This document shows, piece after piece, positions 9,529-18,995 of a stretch of DNA of 64,000 nt. Below the pieces are notes generated by a model. That model did not search any database, was not told the origin of the DNA, and saw nothing but the letters and a program-made list of their open reading frames with translations. A program made the translations under genes and the position numbers. Numbering within the stretch: the first letter of the stretch is position 1; each line of letters opens with the position of its first letter. Origin of the DNA: Mediterraneibacter catenae (GTDB lineage: Bacteria > Bacillota > Clostridia > Lachnospirales > Lachnospiraceae); NCBI RefSeq assembly GCF_008691045.1, contig NZ_VMSO01000009.1:1-64000 (forward strand), given 5' to 3'.

Positions 9529-10092
9529 ATGAGAAGCAAAAAAGAAGTCTTACTGAAATTGTTTGTGTCGACCTTGTATCTGAGCGCATTTACATTCGGC
9601 GGGGGATATGTGATTGTGACGCTGATGAAGAAAAAATTTGTGGATGAGTGTCACTGGATCGAAGAGGACGAGATGCTGGATCTGGTGGCCATCGCTCAGT
9701 CTTCTCCGGGGGCGATTGCGGTAAACGGTGCGATCGTGGTGGGATATAAACTTGCAGGGGTGATCGGCGCGCTTGTCGCTATTGTGGGGACGGTCATTCC
9801 GCCATTCCTTATTATCTCGCTGATCTCGGTGTTTTATAATGCATTCCGGGAAAATTACATTATCGCACAGCTCCTGGAAGGAATGCAGGCAGGTGTGGGA
9901 GCGGTCATTGCGGCGGTTGTTTTTGAGATGGGGGAAGGAATCGTAAAAGGGAAAAATACAGGTTCCATTATCATTATGATCGGAGCATTTATCGCATCCT
10001 GTATTTTAGGAATTAATGTTGTCTATATTGTAATCGTATGTCTGCTGATCGGCGTTGTGAGAACTTTGGTAAATGAGAGGAGGAGTAAATAA
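9529..10092 (+). CDS. chromate transporter, first half (ChrA family)
   Basis: 187 aa membrane protein. It carries the ChrA half signature FGGGYVIVTLM near residue 24 and SPGAIAVNGAIVVGYKLAG near 64, with about five hydrophobic helices. Short ChrA proteins work as pairs of half-size subunits, and the second half overlaps this stop codon. CHR proteins export chromate, but in gut anaerobes the natural substrate may be another anion. Confidence 0.88.
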   Translation: MRSKKEVLLKLFVSTLYLSAFTFGGGYVIVTLMKKKFVDECHWIEEDEMLDLVAIAQSSPGAIAVNGAIVVGYKLAGVIGALVAIVGTVIPPFLIISLISVFYNAFRENYIIAQLLEGMQAGVGAVIAAVVFEMGEGIVKGKNTGSIIIMIGAFIASCILGINVVYIVIVCLLIGVVRTLVNERRSK

Positions 10093-10655
10093 TGATCTAT
10101 CTGGAACTGTTCTGGAGTTTTTTGAAGATCGGACTTTTCAGCTTCGGGGGCGGATATGCGGCAATGCCGCTTATTCAGGAACAGGTAGTCTCCTCCCACA
10201 GCTGGCTGAGTATGGCGGAGTTTACGGATCTGATCACAATATCACAGATGACCCCGGGACCGATCGCAATCAATTCTGCAACATTTGTAGGAATTAAGAT
10301 TGCGGGAATCCCGGGAGCGCTTGTGTCCACAGTGGGATGTATACTGCCTTCATGCATTATTGTTATGCTTATTGCCAAACTGTATCTCAAGTACCGCAAT
10401 ATGAGCATGCTGCAGGGGGTGCTCAATTCTCTTCGTCCCGCGGTAGTGGCAATGATCGCTTCGGCAGGAATTTCAGTGCTGATCACCGCGTTCTGGGGGA
10501 GTGCAGAGCTGATTTCACTTGCGGGGATAAACTGGACGCTGGTTATTATTTTCATTGTATGTGTTGTTCTGCTTCGAAAGTTCAAGATGAATCCTATCCT
10601 TGTCATGGTGCTTGCGGGCGTGGCAAAAGCGGGAGTATCTTTACTGCCGCTGTAA
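10092..10655 (+). CDS. chromate transporter, second half (ChrA family)
   Basis: 187 aa. It has the same signatures as its partner: FSFGGGYAAMPLI near residue 17 and TPGPIAINSATFVG near 54. The ATG overlaps the TAA of the first half (TAATG), which implies translational coupling and a heterodimer. The last hydrophobic helix ends two residues before the stop. Confidence 0.88.
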   Translation: MIYLELFWSFLKIGLFSFGGGYAAMPLIQEQVVSSHSWLSMAEFTDLITISQMTPGPIAINSATFVGIKIAGIPGALVSTVGCILPSCIIVMLIAKLYLKYRNMSMLQGVLNSLRPAVVAMIASAGISVLITAFWGSAELISLAGINWTLVIIFIVCVVLLRKFKMNPILVMVLAGVAKAGVSLLPL

Positions 10656-10747
10656 GCGCGCGGTACTGCTTATCGGCGGCAGTTAAGCCTGCTTTTCTGA
10701 GCGGGTTTGACTGCCGTTAATTGTTACGTATTTATTACGAAAATATA

Positions 10748-10775
10748 TTGACAAATGATATCAGTGTGATATACT
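10748..10775 (+). promoter_or_regulatory. promoter of the fatty acid operon
   Basis: Consensus TTGACA at 10748-10753, a 16-nt spacer, then TATACT at 10770-10775. The -10 box is inside the FabT-type operator. Confidence 0.8.
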
Positions 10776-10806
10776 TTGAGAGTCAAAGTATTTAAGACTC
10801 AAAGTA
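10772..10806 (+). promoter_or_regulatory. FabT-type operator plus extra half-site
   Basis: TACTTTGA-gag-TCAAAGTA (10772-10790) is a perfect palindrome matching the known FabT motif (A-TTTGA-N3-TCAAA-T). A second TCAAAGTA half-site follows at 10799-10806. FabT is a MarR-family repressor that binds with acyl-ACP as corepressor. Its likely gene is the last of this operon, so binding here would block RNA polymerase and close a feedback loop. Confidence 0.85.
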
Positions 10807-10831
10807 AATTTGAGAGATTTGGAGAATAGAA

Positions 10832-11803
10832 ATGGTTGGAAAAATATGTGGAACCGGCTCTTACGTACCTCCGCACGTGATGGACAATGACGATCTGTCT
10901 AAAATCGTGGATACGAACGACGAGTGGATACGGGAGAGAACCGGGATCGGAAAACGTCACATTATCGGCGAAGAGACAACCTCCTACATGGCGGGGCAGG
11001 CTGCGCTGCGTGCCGTGGAACAGAGCGGGATCGATCCGGAGGAGATTGATATGATCCTTGTAGCGACTTCATCATCTGAGACAGTTTTTCCATGTGCTGC
11101 ATGTGAAGTGCAGAAGATGATCGGTGCATCGCGCGCGGTCGGATATGATCTGAACGCGGCATGTACGGGATTTGTCCTTGCTTTTAATACTGCACAGGCT
11201 TACATAAGCGCGGGACTGTGCCGGACGGTTATGGTGATCGGCGCGGACAGTATGAGCAATATGATCGACTGGACAGACAGAAGTACATGCATTCTGTTCG
11301 GCGACGGAGCAGGAGCAGCTCTTCTGAGAGCGGAAGAAGGAAGCCCGGTACATATGGCGGCGCATTCGGACGGTGTGAAAGGCCCGGCGCTGACAGGGTT
11401 AAGCAGACATCGGAAGAACTGGGAAAAAGAGCTGGAGCCCGGCGCAGTGAAAGAATCTTATATCCATATGGACGGTCAGGGCGTGTTTAAGTTCGCTGTC
11501 CGTAAAGTACCTGAAATTATAGAAGAGGTTCTGGAAGAATCGGGAAAGTCACTTGATGAGATTGATTATTTTGTTCTCCATCAGGCGAACCGAAGAATCA
11601 TCGAGGCAGTCGCAAAGAGATTAAAGACAGATATATCGAAATTCCCGATGAATCTCGAGGAGTATGCAAATACATCGGCGGCGACTGTACCTATCCTCAT
11701 CGATGAGATGAACCGAAAAGGAATGTTCAGAAAAGGCCAGAAGATTATGATGGCAGGATTCGGCGCAGGACTTACCTGGGCGGCCAGCCTGTTTGAGTGG
11801 TAA
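10832..11803 (+). CDS. fabH: beta-ketoacyl-ACP synthase III
   Basis: 323 aa. It condenses acetyl-CoA (or branched acyl-CoA) with malonyl-ACP to start fatty acid chains. The catalytic triad is visible: Cys near 111 in NAACTGFVLA, His in HQANRR near 251 and Asn in YANTSAAT near 281. It is the first gene after the FabT-controlled promoter. Length and the C-terminal GAGLTWAA motif are normal. Confidence 0.96.
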   Translation: MVGKICGTGSYVPPHVMDNDDLSKIVDTNDEWIRERTGIGKRHIIGEETTSYMAGQAALRAVEQSGIDPEEIDMILVATSSSETVFPCAACEVQKMIGASRAVGYDLNAACTGFVLAFNTAQAYISAGLCRTVMVIGADSMSNMIDWTDRSTCILFGDGAGAALLRAEEGSPVHMAAHSDGVKGPALTGLSRHRKNWEKELEPGAVKESYIHMDGQGVFKFAVRKVPEIIEEVLEESGKSLDEIDYFVLHQANRRIIEAVAKRLKTDISKFPMNLEEYANTSAATVPILIDEMNRKGMFRKGQKIMMAGFGAGLTWAASLFEW

Positions 11804-11904
11804 TTTCCGGCAATGCCGGATTACAATACATTCTCTCCGCATGGCGGGGCGATACAATTTCCAAAGGGAAAAATATTTTCAAAAAAGAAAGGAAAAGAGA
11901 AACC

Positions 11905-12129
11905 ATGTTAGAGAAGATCAAAGAAATCGTAGCAGAGTCATTAAATGCAGACGTTGACACACTTACAGAGGAGACATCTTTCAAAGATGATCTTGGAGCG
12001 GATTCCCTGGATCTGTTTGAAATGGTAATGGCATTCGAGGAAGAGTTCGAAGTTGAGATCCCGTCTGAGGATCTGGAGCAGATCAACACGATCGGCGATG
12101 TGGTAAAATATCTTGAGGCACACAAATAA
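11905..12129 (+). CDS. acpP: acyl carrier protein
   Basis: 74 aa from the ATG at 11905 after GAAAGGAAAAG. It is acidic and helical, with the phosphopantetheine attachment serine in GADSLD (Ser34). It carries growing acyl chains for all the Fab enzymes encoded around it. A 100-bp spacer with no obvious terminator separates it from fabH. Confidence 0.96.
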   Translation: MLEKIKEIVAESLNADVDTLTEETSFKDDLGADSLDLFEMVMAFEEEFEVEIPSEDLEQINTIGDVVKYLEAHK

Positions 12130-12164
12130 GACTTAATTTTTTAGAGAAAGAAAGGTTGTAGAGT

Positions 12165-13103
12165 ATGAAAACAAAAGTAACCGAATTATTAGGAATTGAA
12201 TATCCGATCATTCAGGGAGGAATGGCCTGGGTTGCTGAGTATCATCTTGCAGCCGCCGTATCCGAAGCCGGCGGCTTGGGACTGATCGGTGCTGCGAGTG
12301 CGCCGGCTGACTGGGTGCGTGAACAGGTCAGAGAGGCGAAGAAACTCACTGACAAGCCATTTGGAGTGAACATCATGCTTATGAGTCCGTATGCGGACGA
12401 TGTGGCAAAAGTTATCGTGGAGGAAGGCGTGAAAGTTGTTACGACAGGCGCGGGTTCTCCGGAGAAATACATGAAGATGTGGAAAGAAGCCGGAGTCAAG
12501 GTGATCCCGGTTATCGCATCTGTTGCGCTTGCAAAGCGTATGGAGAGATGCGGAGCCGACGCACTTGTTGCAGAGGGAACCGAGGCGGGCGGACACATCG
12601 GTGAGAATACGACAATGGTACTTGTACCGCAGGTCGTAGATGCAGTGAATATCCCGGTCATCGCAGCGGGCGGTATTGCCGACGGAAGAGGAATCGCGGC
12701 GGCATTTATGCTTGGCGCCCAGGGTGTACAGATGGGAACTCACTTCGTGGTTACGAATGAATCTCAGGTTCATGAAAATTATAAAGATATGATCATCAAG
12801 GCAAGAGATATCGACTCAAGAGTGACAGGACGTTCGACAGGACATCCGGTACGTGCCCTGAGAAACCAGATGACAAAAGAATACTTACAGAAAGAGCAGG
12901 AAGGCGCTTCATTTGAAGAGCTTGAGCATCTGACTCTCGGAGGCTTAAGACGTGCTGTCGTAGACGGTGATGTGAAGACGGGAAGCGTGATGGCAGGACA
13001 GATAGCAGGTATGGTCAAAGAGAAGATGTCATGTCATGACCTGATCCAGAAACTTGTAAAAGAGACAGATGACCTGATCGGAGGCAAAGGTTTCTATGAG
13101 TAA
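12165..13103 (+). CDS. fabK: enoyl-ACP reductase II (FMN type)
   Basis: 312 aa. FMN-dependent TIM barrel: IQGGMAW near residue 17, GVNIMLMSP, EGTEAGGHIG near 140 and IAAGGIADGRG near 165. FabK carries out the last reduction of each elongation cycle and replaces FabI in many Firmicutes. It overlaps fabD by 8 bp. A second FabK-like gene lies at the end of the operon. Confidence 0.94.
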   Translation: MKTKVTELLGIEYPIIQGGMAWVAEYHLAAAVSEAGGLGLIGAASAPADWVREQVREAKKLTDKPFGVNIMLMSPYADDVAKVIVEEGVKVVTTGAGSPEKYMKMWKEAGVKVIPVIASVALAKRMERCGADALVAEGTEAGGHIGENTTMVLVPQVVDAVNIPVIAAGGIADGRGIAAAFMLGAQGVQMGTHFVVTNESQVHENYKDMIIKARDIDSRVTGRSTGHPVRALRNQMTKEYLQKEQEGASFEELEHLTLGGLRRAVVDGDVKTGSVMAGQIAGMVKEKMSCHDLIQKLVKETDDLIGGKGFYE

Positions 13104-14016
13104 GATCGCATTTATGTTCCCGGGACAGGGAGCACAGAAAGCCGGAATGGGCAAAGATTTTTATGAACAGAGTGAAACAGCAAGGAAAGTCATCGATAAG
13201 GCGACGGAACTGCTGGATATAGATATGAAAGCATTATGCTTTGAAGAGAATGACAAACTGGACCAGACAGAGTATACCCAGGCGGCGCTCGTGACTGTCT
13301 GTATGGCAATGGAACACGTATTGAGAGAACGCGGACTGAAAGCTGACGTGACAGCAGGATTAAGCCTCGGCGAGTACTGCGCGATCGCATCTGCAGGAGG
13401 TATGAGCACAGAGGACGCCATCACCACAGTGAGAAAGCGAGGTATCCTTATGCAGAATGCAGTGCCGGGCGGAAAAGGTACGATGGCGGCAGTGCTGGGC
13501 ATGAAAGGCGAGGATATCGAGAAAGTCGTTGATCCGATCGAAGGCGTTACGATCGCCAATTACAACTGCCCGGGACAGATCGTTATCACTGGATGGAAAG
13601 AGAGCGTTGAGAAGGCTTCGGAAGAGCTGAAAGCTGCCGGGGCAAAGCGGGTTATGCCGTTGAATGTAAGCGGACCGTTCCACTCTCCGATGCTGGAAGA
13701 AGCAGGAAGAGAACTGGGACAGGTGCTCGCAGGTGTACAGCTCTCCGAGCTTGAGATCCCTTATGTGACAAATGTAACGGCAGAGTATGTAACAGACATC
13801 TCTGAGACAAAAGCGCTTCTGGCAAAACAGGTGGCATCATCTGTGCGCTGGCAGCAAAGCGTGGAAAATATGATCGCTGACGGAGTGGATACATTCGTAG
13901 AGATCGGGCCGGGCAGAACACTGGCAGGATTTATGCGCAAGATCAGCCGTGACGTGAAAGTGTACAATGTCGGTACATGGGAAGATGTAGACAAGGTGGT
14001 AAGTGAATTATGTTAA
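13096..14016 (+). CDS. fabD: malonyl-CoA:ACP transacylase
   Basis: 306 aa. The signature FPGQGAQ is at residues 8-14, the nucleophile Ser90 is in GLSLGEY, and the catalytic His is in GPFHSPM near 199. It loads malonyl groups onto ACP. It overlaps the 3' end of fabK and the 5' end of fabG, consistent with tight translational coupling. Confidence 0.96.
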   Translation: MSKIAFMFPGQGAQKAGMGKDFYEQSETARKVIDKATELLDIDMKALCFEENDKLDQTEYTQAALVTVCMAMEHVLRERGLKADVTAGLSLGEYCAIASAGGMSTEDAITTVRKRGILMQNAVPGGKGTMAAVLGMKGEDIEKVVDPIEGVTIANYNCPGQIVITGWKESVEKASEELKAAGAKRVMPLNVSGPFHSPMLEEAGRELGQVLAGVQLSELEIPYVTNVTAEYVTDISETKALLAKQVASSVRWQQSVENMIADGVDTFVEIGPGRTLAGFMRKISRDVKVYNVGTWEDVDKVVSELC

Positions 14017-14750
14017 ATGGAAAAGTTGCTGTAGTAACAGGCGCTTCCAGAGGAATCGGAAGAGCAATCGCCATAAAACTTGCATCCGAGGGCGCTGCAG
14101 TTGTGATCAATTACAATGGATCGAAAGAGCGCGCTGAGGAAGTGAAAAAGGAGATTGAGGAGAACGGCGGAACGGCCGACATCAGACAGTGCAATGTGTC
14201 TGATTTTCATGCCTGCGAAGAAATGTTCAAAGAGATCATCGCAACATTCGGCAGAGTAGATATCCTCGTAAATAATGCAGGTATCACGAGAGACGGGCTG
14301 CTCATGAAGATGACGGAGGAAGATTATGACGCAGTTCTCGATACAAACCTGAAAGGAACATTCAACTGTATCCGTTTCGTAGCGCGCCAGATGATCAAAC
14401 AGCGCGGCGGACGTATCATCAATATGGCGTCTGTATCCGGAGTGCTCGGAAATGCGGGACAGGCAAACTACTCTGCGTCAAAGGCGGGCGTGATCGGACT
14501 TACAAAGTCTGCGGCAAGAGAACTTGCAAGCCGCGGGATCACAGTAAACGCGATCGCACCGGGATTCATCAATACAGAGATGACAGAAGTGCTCTCCGAT
14601 AAAGTAAAAGAGGGCGCTGTGGCACAGATTCCGCTGGGTAAATTCGGCGAGACAGAAGATATTGCAAATGCGGCAGCATTTCTGGCAGGCGACGGGGCAC
14701 GGTATATAACAGGACAGGTGCTTAATGTAGACGGCGGAATGGCTATCTAA
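14010..14750 (+). CDS. fabG: 3-oxoacyl-ACP reductase
   Basis: 246 aa short-chain dehydrogenase. The NADPH site is TGASRGIG at residues 8-15, followed by NNAG near 88, the catalytic Ser in SVSG and YSASK near 151. The family end LNVDGGM is present. It reduces beta-ketoacyl-ACP in fatty acid elongation and overlaps fabD by 7 bp. Confidence 0.96.
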   Translation: MLNGKVAVVTGASRGIGRAIAIKLASEGAAVVINYNGSKERAEEVKKEIEENGGTADIRQCNVSDFHACEEMFKEIIATFGRVDILVNNAGITRDGLLMKMTEEDYDAVLDTNLKGTFNCIRFVARQMIKQRGGRIINMASVSGVLGNAGQANYSASKAGVIGLTKSAARELASRGITVNAIAPGFINTEMTEVLSDKVKEGAVAQIPLGKFGETEDIANAAAFLAGDGARYITGQVLNVDGGMAI

Positions 14751-14931
14751 AACCAACTCCTTTTATCGACATATACGGTTACCTGCTAAACAGTCGAAAA
14801 AGGGAACTTGATTTTAGTTGAAGGTGATGCAGAAAGAGGCGCATGATTCTGAGAAAAGCAGGAGTGTGTCAAACAGTTTTGTATGGATGAGGCAGACACA
14901 GTGTTTGTCTCGGAAAGGGATAGATTTAGAT

Positions 14932-16173
14932 ATGGAGAAGAGAAGAGTTGTAGTGACTGGTCTGGGGGCTGTTACGCCGATCGGAAATACGGTGGATGAG
15001 TTTTGGGCCGGTATTAAGGAAGGCAGAGTCGGGATCGGACCGATCACGAAGTTTGATGCTTCTGAATTCAAGGTGCAGATTGCGGCTGAGGTGAAGGATT
15101 TCGTTGCGAAGGAGCGCATGGACTTTAAGGCTGCAAAGAGAATGGAACCTTTTTCCCAGTATGCGGTCGCAGCTGCAAAAGAGGCATTTGAGGATTCCGG
15201 CATTGATATGGAGAAGGAAGATCCGTACAGAGTGGGAGTGATCGTAGGCTCCGGTATCGGAAGTCTGCAGTGCGTAGAAACCAATTATGAAAAGATCATG
15301 ACAAAAGGACCGAACAAAGTGAATCCGCTTATGGTTCCTCTTATGATTTCCAACATGGCGGCAGGTAACATTTCCATCCAGCTCGGACTGAAAGGAAAAT
15401 GTACAAATGTTGTGACAGCGTGCGCGTCAGGTACACACTGCATCGGAGACGCACTCCGCGCGATCCAGTACGGGGATGCAGACGTGATGGTTGCAGGAGG
15501 CACAGAGGCTTCGGTGTGCCCGACAGGAATTGCCGGATTTACAGCGCTGACCGCACTGTCTACAACTAACGATCCGGAGCATGCGTCACGCCCGTTCGAT
15601 AAAGACAGAGACGGATTTGTCCTTGGAGAGGGCTCCGGAATTGTAGTGCTGGAGGAACTGGAGCACGCAAAGGCAAGAGGAGCAAAGATCTACGCTGAGC
15701 TTGTCGGCTATGGTGCGACAGGCGACGCATATCACATCACTTCTCCGGCTGAGGACGGCGAAGGCGCGGGAATGGCAATGAAGCTTGCAATGCAGGAAGC
15801 AGGCGTGGCGCCGGAGCAGATTGACTACATCAACGCTCACGGAACAAGCACACATCATAACGACCTGTTTGAGACGAAAGCGATTAAATTCGCGCTCGGC
15901 GACGCTGCAAAAAATGTTTCCATCAACTCTACAAAATCTATGATCGGACATTTGCTCGGCGCGGCAGGCGGCGTAGAGTTCGTAGTCTGCGTAAAGAGTA
16001 TTCTGGACGGATTTATTCATCAGACAGTGGGAACAGAAAATGTAGATCCGGAGTGTGATCTTGACTATACGGTAGGCGCTCCGGTAGAGAAAGATGTAAA
16101 TTATGTGCTGACGAATTCACTCGGATTTGGAGGACATAACGCGACACTGCTGTTGAAAAAATATGAAGGGTAA
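14932..16173 (+). CDS. fabF: beta-ketoacyl-ACP synthase II
   Basis: 413 aa from the ATG at 14932 (MEKRRVVVTG). The frame is open back to 14818, but the upstream codons do not match the family. The catalytic Cys164 lies in TACASGTHC, and the two histidines lie in NAHGTST and MIGHLLGAAG. It elongates acyl-ACP. The 180-bp gap after fabG is the longest early spacer in the operon and shows no clear terminator. Confidence 0.95.
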   Translation: MEKRRVVVTGLGAVTPIGNTVDEFWAGIKEGRVGIGPITKFDASEFKVQIAAEVKDFVAKERMDFKAAKRMEPFSQYAVAAAKEAFEDSGIDMEKEDPYRVGVIVGSGIGSLQCVETNYEKIMTKGPNKVNPLMVPLMISNMAAGNISIQLGLKGKCTNVVTACASGTHCIGDALRAIQYGDADVMVAGGTEASVCPTGIAGFTALTALSTTNDPEHASRPFDKDRDGFVLGEGSGIVVLEELEHAKARGAKIYAELVGYGATGDAYHITSPAEDGEGAGMAMKLAMQEAGVAPEQIDYINAHGTSTHHNDLFETKAIKFALGDAAKNVSINSTKSMIGHLLGAAGGVEFVVCVKSILDGFIHQTVGTENVDPECDLDYTVGAPVEKDVNYVLTNSLGFGGHNATLLLKKYEG

Positions 16174-16185
16174 GAGGTGCGTGTA

Positions 16186-16695
16186 ATGAAAGTTGAACAG
16201 GTATTGGAATTAGTAAAAGCTGTTTCAGATTCTGAGCTTACAGAGTTTAAATACGAGGAAGACGGAGTGAAGCTTTCCCTTAAGAAAACGAGCGATAAGA
16301 TTGTCCAGGTTCCGGCTCCGGCCGCACCGGTGGCAGCGCCGGTGATCGCGCCGGCAATGATGCCTCCGGCACCGGTACAGGCTGCAGCTCCGGCTGCTAA
16401 TGTAACTGCACCGGCAGAGACTCCGGCAGTAGCACAGGAAACAGGAGAAAGCGTACCGGAAGGTAATGTGGTGAAATCACCTCTTGTAGGAACATTCTAT
16501 GCGGCACCGGCAGAGGACGCAGAGCCTTATGTAAAAGTTGGCGACAGCGTAAAAGAAGGTCAGGTGCTCGCCATCGTAGAGGCGATGAAACTTATGAATG
16601 AGATTGAGAGCGATTTCACAGGAACTGTAAAAGAAATCCTTGTAGAAAACGGCCAGGGCGTAGAATTCGGCCAGCCGCTCTTTGTAATAAGCTAG
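16186..16695 (+). CDS. accB: acetyl-CoA carboxylase biotin carboxyl carrier protein
   Basis: 169 aa from the ATG at 16186 with an AAGAGGTG ribosome site. It has an N-terminal helix domain, a Pro/Ala-rich linker (residues about 45-95) and a C-terminal biotinyl domain with the lipoyl-like EAMKLMNE motif, the biotinylated lysine being Lys135. It carries carboxybiotin between AccC and the AccDA carboxyltransferase encoded downstream. Confidence 0.95.
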   Translation: MKVEQVLELVKAVSDSELTEFKYEEDGVKLSLKKTSDKIVQVPAPAAPVAAPVIAPAMMPPAPVQAAAPAANVTAPAETPAVAQETGESVPEGNVVKSPLVGTFYAAPAEDAEPYVKVGDSVKEGQVLAIVEAMKLMNEIESDFTGTVKEILVENGQGVEFGQPLFVIS

Positions 16696-16705
16696 TCCGC
16701 AATGC

Positions 16706-16766
16706 GCTATGAAATATTATTCTGCTGTGCAGGCTTGCCTGCAAAAAGCAGAATATATTTCATAGC
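16706..16766 (+). repeat. long near-perfect hairpin in the accB-fabZ spacer
   Basis: GCTATGAAATAT (16706-16717) pairs with ATATTTCATAGC (16755-16766). ATTCTGCT (16719-16726) pairs with AGCAGAAT (16747-16754), and GCAGGC-tt-GCCTGC caps the stem. There are about 26 pairs with one bulged T and a small internal loop. It lacks a T run, so it is not an ordinary terminator. It would be a very stable element between two operon genes. Confidence 0.85.
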
Positions 16767-17015
16767 ATATGGCGGCAGCCATACAGCGAGAAGAAGCTGC
16801 GAAGCAGCGGAATCGAGCTGTAGCATGCGGACGAAAGAAGAGCCGCAATGCGTCGCGAGCGAAGCGCGCGGCATATGGCGATAGCCACACAGCGAGAAGA
16901 AGCTGCGGAGCGGCGGAATCGAGCTGTGGTATGCGAACGTAAGAAGAGGCGCAATGCGTCGCGAGCGAAGCGCGCGGCATATGGCGGCAGCCATATGGTA
17001 TGCGAACGGAAGAAA
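16765..17015 (+). repeat. 106-bp tandem repeat, 2.4 copies, filling the accB-fabZ spacer
   Basis: Unit 1 (16765-16870) and unit 2 (16871-16976) are each 106 bp and about 90 percent identical by eye. A third copy from 16977 keeps the first 20 bp and the later TATGCGAACG part but lacks the middle. Each unit is GC-rich with inner palindromic words (GCGTCGCGAGCGAAGCGCGCG). Open frames through it are by-products of repeat periodicity; no gene is called. With the hairpin it accounts for all of 16696-17028. Confidence 0.85.
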
Positions 17016-17028
17016 GGAAGCAGATATT

Positions 17029-17460
17029 ATGAACAGTTTAACAGTTGAACAGATCCAGGAGATTATCCCGCACAGACATCCGTTCCTCCTCCTTGACAGG
17101 ATCGAGGATTATGAACCGGGACAATACGCGGTAGGATATAAAGCAGTAACATACAGAGAAGACTTTTTCCGCGGACATTTTCCGCAGAAAGCGGTAATGC
17201 CGGGAGTACTGATTCTTGAGGCGCTGGCTCAGACAGGAGCAGTCGCTATCTTAAGCATGCCGGAGAACCAGGGGAAGATTGCATTTTTCGGCGGGGTTCA
17301 GAAATGCCGTTTCAAGGGTATGGTAATGCCGGGAGATACACTGAAGCTTGAGACAAAGATCATAAAAAGCAAAGGACCTGTCGGAGTCGGACAGGCGACC
17401 GCTTATGTAAACGGAAAGGTAGTTGTCAGTGCGGAACTGACATTTATGGTAGGGGAGTAA
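17029..17460 (+). CDS. fabZ: 3-hydroxyacyl-ACP dehydratase
   Basis: 143 aa from the ATG at 17029 with an AAAGGAAG ribosome site. Hot-dog fold enzyme with PHRHPFLLLDR near residue 14, the catalytic His in FFRGHFP near 50 and Glu in ILEALAQ. It dehydrates 3-hydroxyacyl-ACP. It lies directly after the tandem repeat, so its translation start depends on sequence contributed next to that repeat. Confidence 0.95.
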   Translation: MNSLTVEQIQEIIPHRHPFLLLDRIEDYEPGQYAVGYKAVTYREDFFRGHFPQKAVMPGVLILEALAQTGAVAILSMPENQGKIAFFGGVQKCRFKGMVMPGDTLKLETKIIKSKGPVGVGQATAYVNGKVVVSAELTFMVGE

Positions 17461-17467
17461 ATAAGAG

Positions 17468-18805
17468 ATGATTGGAAAAGTATTGATCGCAAACCGCGGT
17501 GAGATCGCTGTGCGTATCATCCGCGCGTGCCGTGAGATGGGGATTGAGACAGTCGCCGTATACTCGGAGGCAGACCGCGACGCGCTGCATACACAGCTTG
17601 CCGATGAGGCGGTATGTATCGGGCCGGCCCCCTCTTCGGAGAGTTACCTGAATATGCAGAATATCATCAGCGCCACGGTGATCTCCGGGGCGGACGCCAT
17701 TCATCCGGGATTCGGATTCCTCTCGGAGAACAGCAGGTTCGCAGAGCTGTGCGAACAGTGCAACATTACATTTATCGGGCCGAAATCCCAGGTTATTCAG
17801 AGTCTGGGAAATAAATCCGAGGCAAGGAATACGATGATAAACGCCGGTGTTCCGGTCATTCCGGGAAGTAAAGATCCAATCTATAACGCTGAAGAGGGCG
17901 CAAAGATCGCAGATGAGATCGGCTATCCGGTCATTGTAAAAGCGGCGCTTGGCGGCGGCGGAAAAGGCATGCGTGTGGCACAGACTCCGGAAGAGTTTGT
18001 AAGCAGCTTTAATACAGCCCAGAAGGAAGCCCAGATGGCATTCGGCGATAATACGATGTACATTGAACATTTTGTACAGCATCCTCGCCATATCGAATTT
18101 CAGATACTTGCCGATGAGCATGGAAATGTGATCCATCTCGGAGAACGTGACTGTTCGATTCAGAGAAATCATCAGAAGATGATCGAAGAATCACCGTCTA
18201 TCGCTCTTACTCCGGAGCTTCGCGAGAAAATGGGAGATGCAGCGGTGAAAGCGGCAAAAGCTGCACATTATACAAATGCAGGAACGATTGAATTTCTGCT
18301 CGAGAAGAATAACAATTTCTACTTTATGGAGATGAACACAAGAATCCAGGTAGAACATCCTGTCACAGAGTGGGTGACGGGAATTGACCTGATCAAAGAG
18401 CAGATCCGCATCGCGGACGGAAGACCTCTGAGCTATAAACAGGAGGACGTGCATATTACGGGACATGCCATTGAATGCCGTATCAACGCGGAGAATCCGG
18501 CGAAGAACTTCCGCCCGTCACCGGGAACGATCACAGATATGTATCTGCCCGGAGGAAAGGGCGTACGTATTGACGCTGCCATTTACAGCGGCTATACTGT
18601 TCCGCCATATTATGATTCCATGCTGGCGAAGCTGATCGTACATGCCAAGAACAGAAATGAGGCAATCCGCAAGATGCGCAGCGCTCTCGGAGAAGTGATC
18701 ATTGAGGGGATCGACACGAATGTAGATTATCAGTATGAGATACTGAATCACCCGGATTTTATATCAGGAAATATTGATATCGAGTTTATTGAGAATTTGG
18801 GATAA
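17468..18805 (+). CDS. accC: acetyl-CoA carboxylase, biotin carboxylase subunit
   Basis: 445 aa. ATP-grasp enzyme: [10 protein letters not shown] at residues 7-16, the glycine-rich [12 protein letters not shown] near 160, and [14 protein letters not shown] near 287. It carboxylates biotin on AccB with ATP and bicarbonate. It begins 7 bp after fabZ. A palindrome-ended repeat begins at the base after its stop codon. Confidence 0.96.
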   Translation: MIGKVLIANRGEIAVRIIRACREMGIETVAVYSEADRDALHTQLADEAVCIGPAPSSESYLNMQNIISATVISGADAIHPGFGFLSENSRFAELCEQCNITFIGPKSQVIQSLGNKSEARNTMINAGVPVIPGSKDPIYNAEEGAKIADEIGYPVIVKAALGGGGKGMRVAQTPEEFVSSFNTAQKEAQMAFGDNTMYIEHFVQHPRHIEFQILADEHGNVIHLGERDCSIQRNHQKMIEESPSIALTPELREKMGDAAVKAAKAAHYTNAGTIEFLLEKNNNFYFMEMNTRIQVEHPVTEWVTGIDLIKEQIRIADGRPLSYKQEDVHITGHAIECRINAENPAKNFRPSPGTITDMYLPGGKGVRIDAAIYSGYTVPPYYDSMLAKLIVHAKNRNEAIRKMRSALGEVIIEGIDTNVDYQYEILNHPDFISGNIDIEFIENLG

Positions 18806-18960
18806 CAGTTCAGCCATCTGATGTCAGTCAACGGATTTATGCTTGCATAAGAATCCGTCGACTGACAATCAGATGAGTTGAGCGCCAGTTCATGAGCAAA
18901 GAAGCGGCGCAGCCGCAGTAAGCACGTTAGTGCGGCTTTGCGAATGGCGCGGCTGAACTG
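18806..18960 (+). repeat. dispersed structured repeat, copy A
   Basis: 155 bp bounded by CAGTTCAGCC and its exact reverse complement GGCTGAACTG. Inside are a hairpin (ATCTGAT...TCAGTC...loop TATGCTTGCATA...GACTGA...ATCAGAT) and a conserved GC-rich part (GAGCGCCAGTTCATGAGC...TTTGCGAATGGCGC). It starts directly after the accC stop. See the finding on the repeat family. Confidence 0.85.
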
Positions 18961-18995
18961 CAACTATTTGTCAGAATATCAGGAGGTAATCTCAG

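Noticed and set aside
16765..17015. Possible CRISPR array
   Set aside because: Units are 106-bp head-to-tail copies without unique spacers, and no cas gene is present. No CRISPR array was seen anywhere in the window.
16702..17048. Several open frames on both strands in the accB-fabZ spacer
   Set aside because: They arise from the periodic GC-rich 106-bp repeat, have no homologous features and change frame between units.
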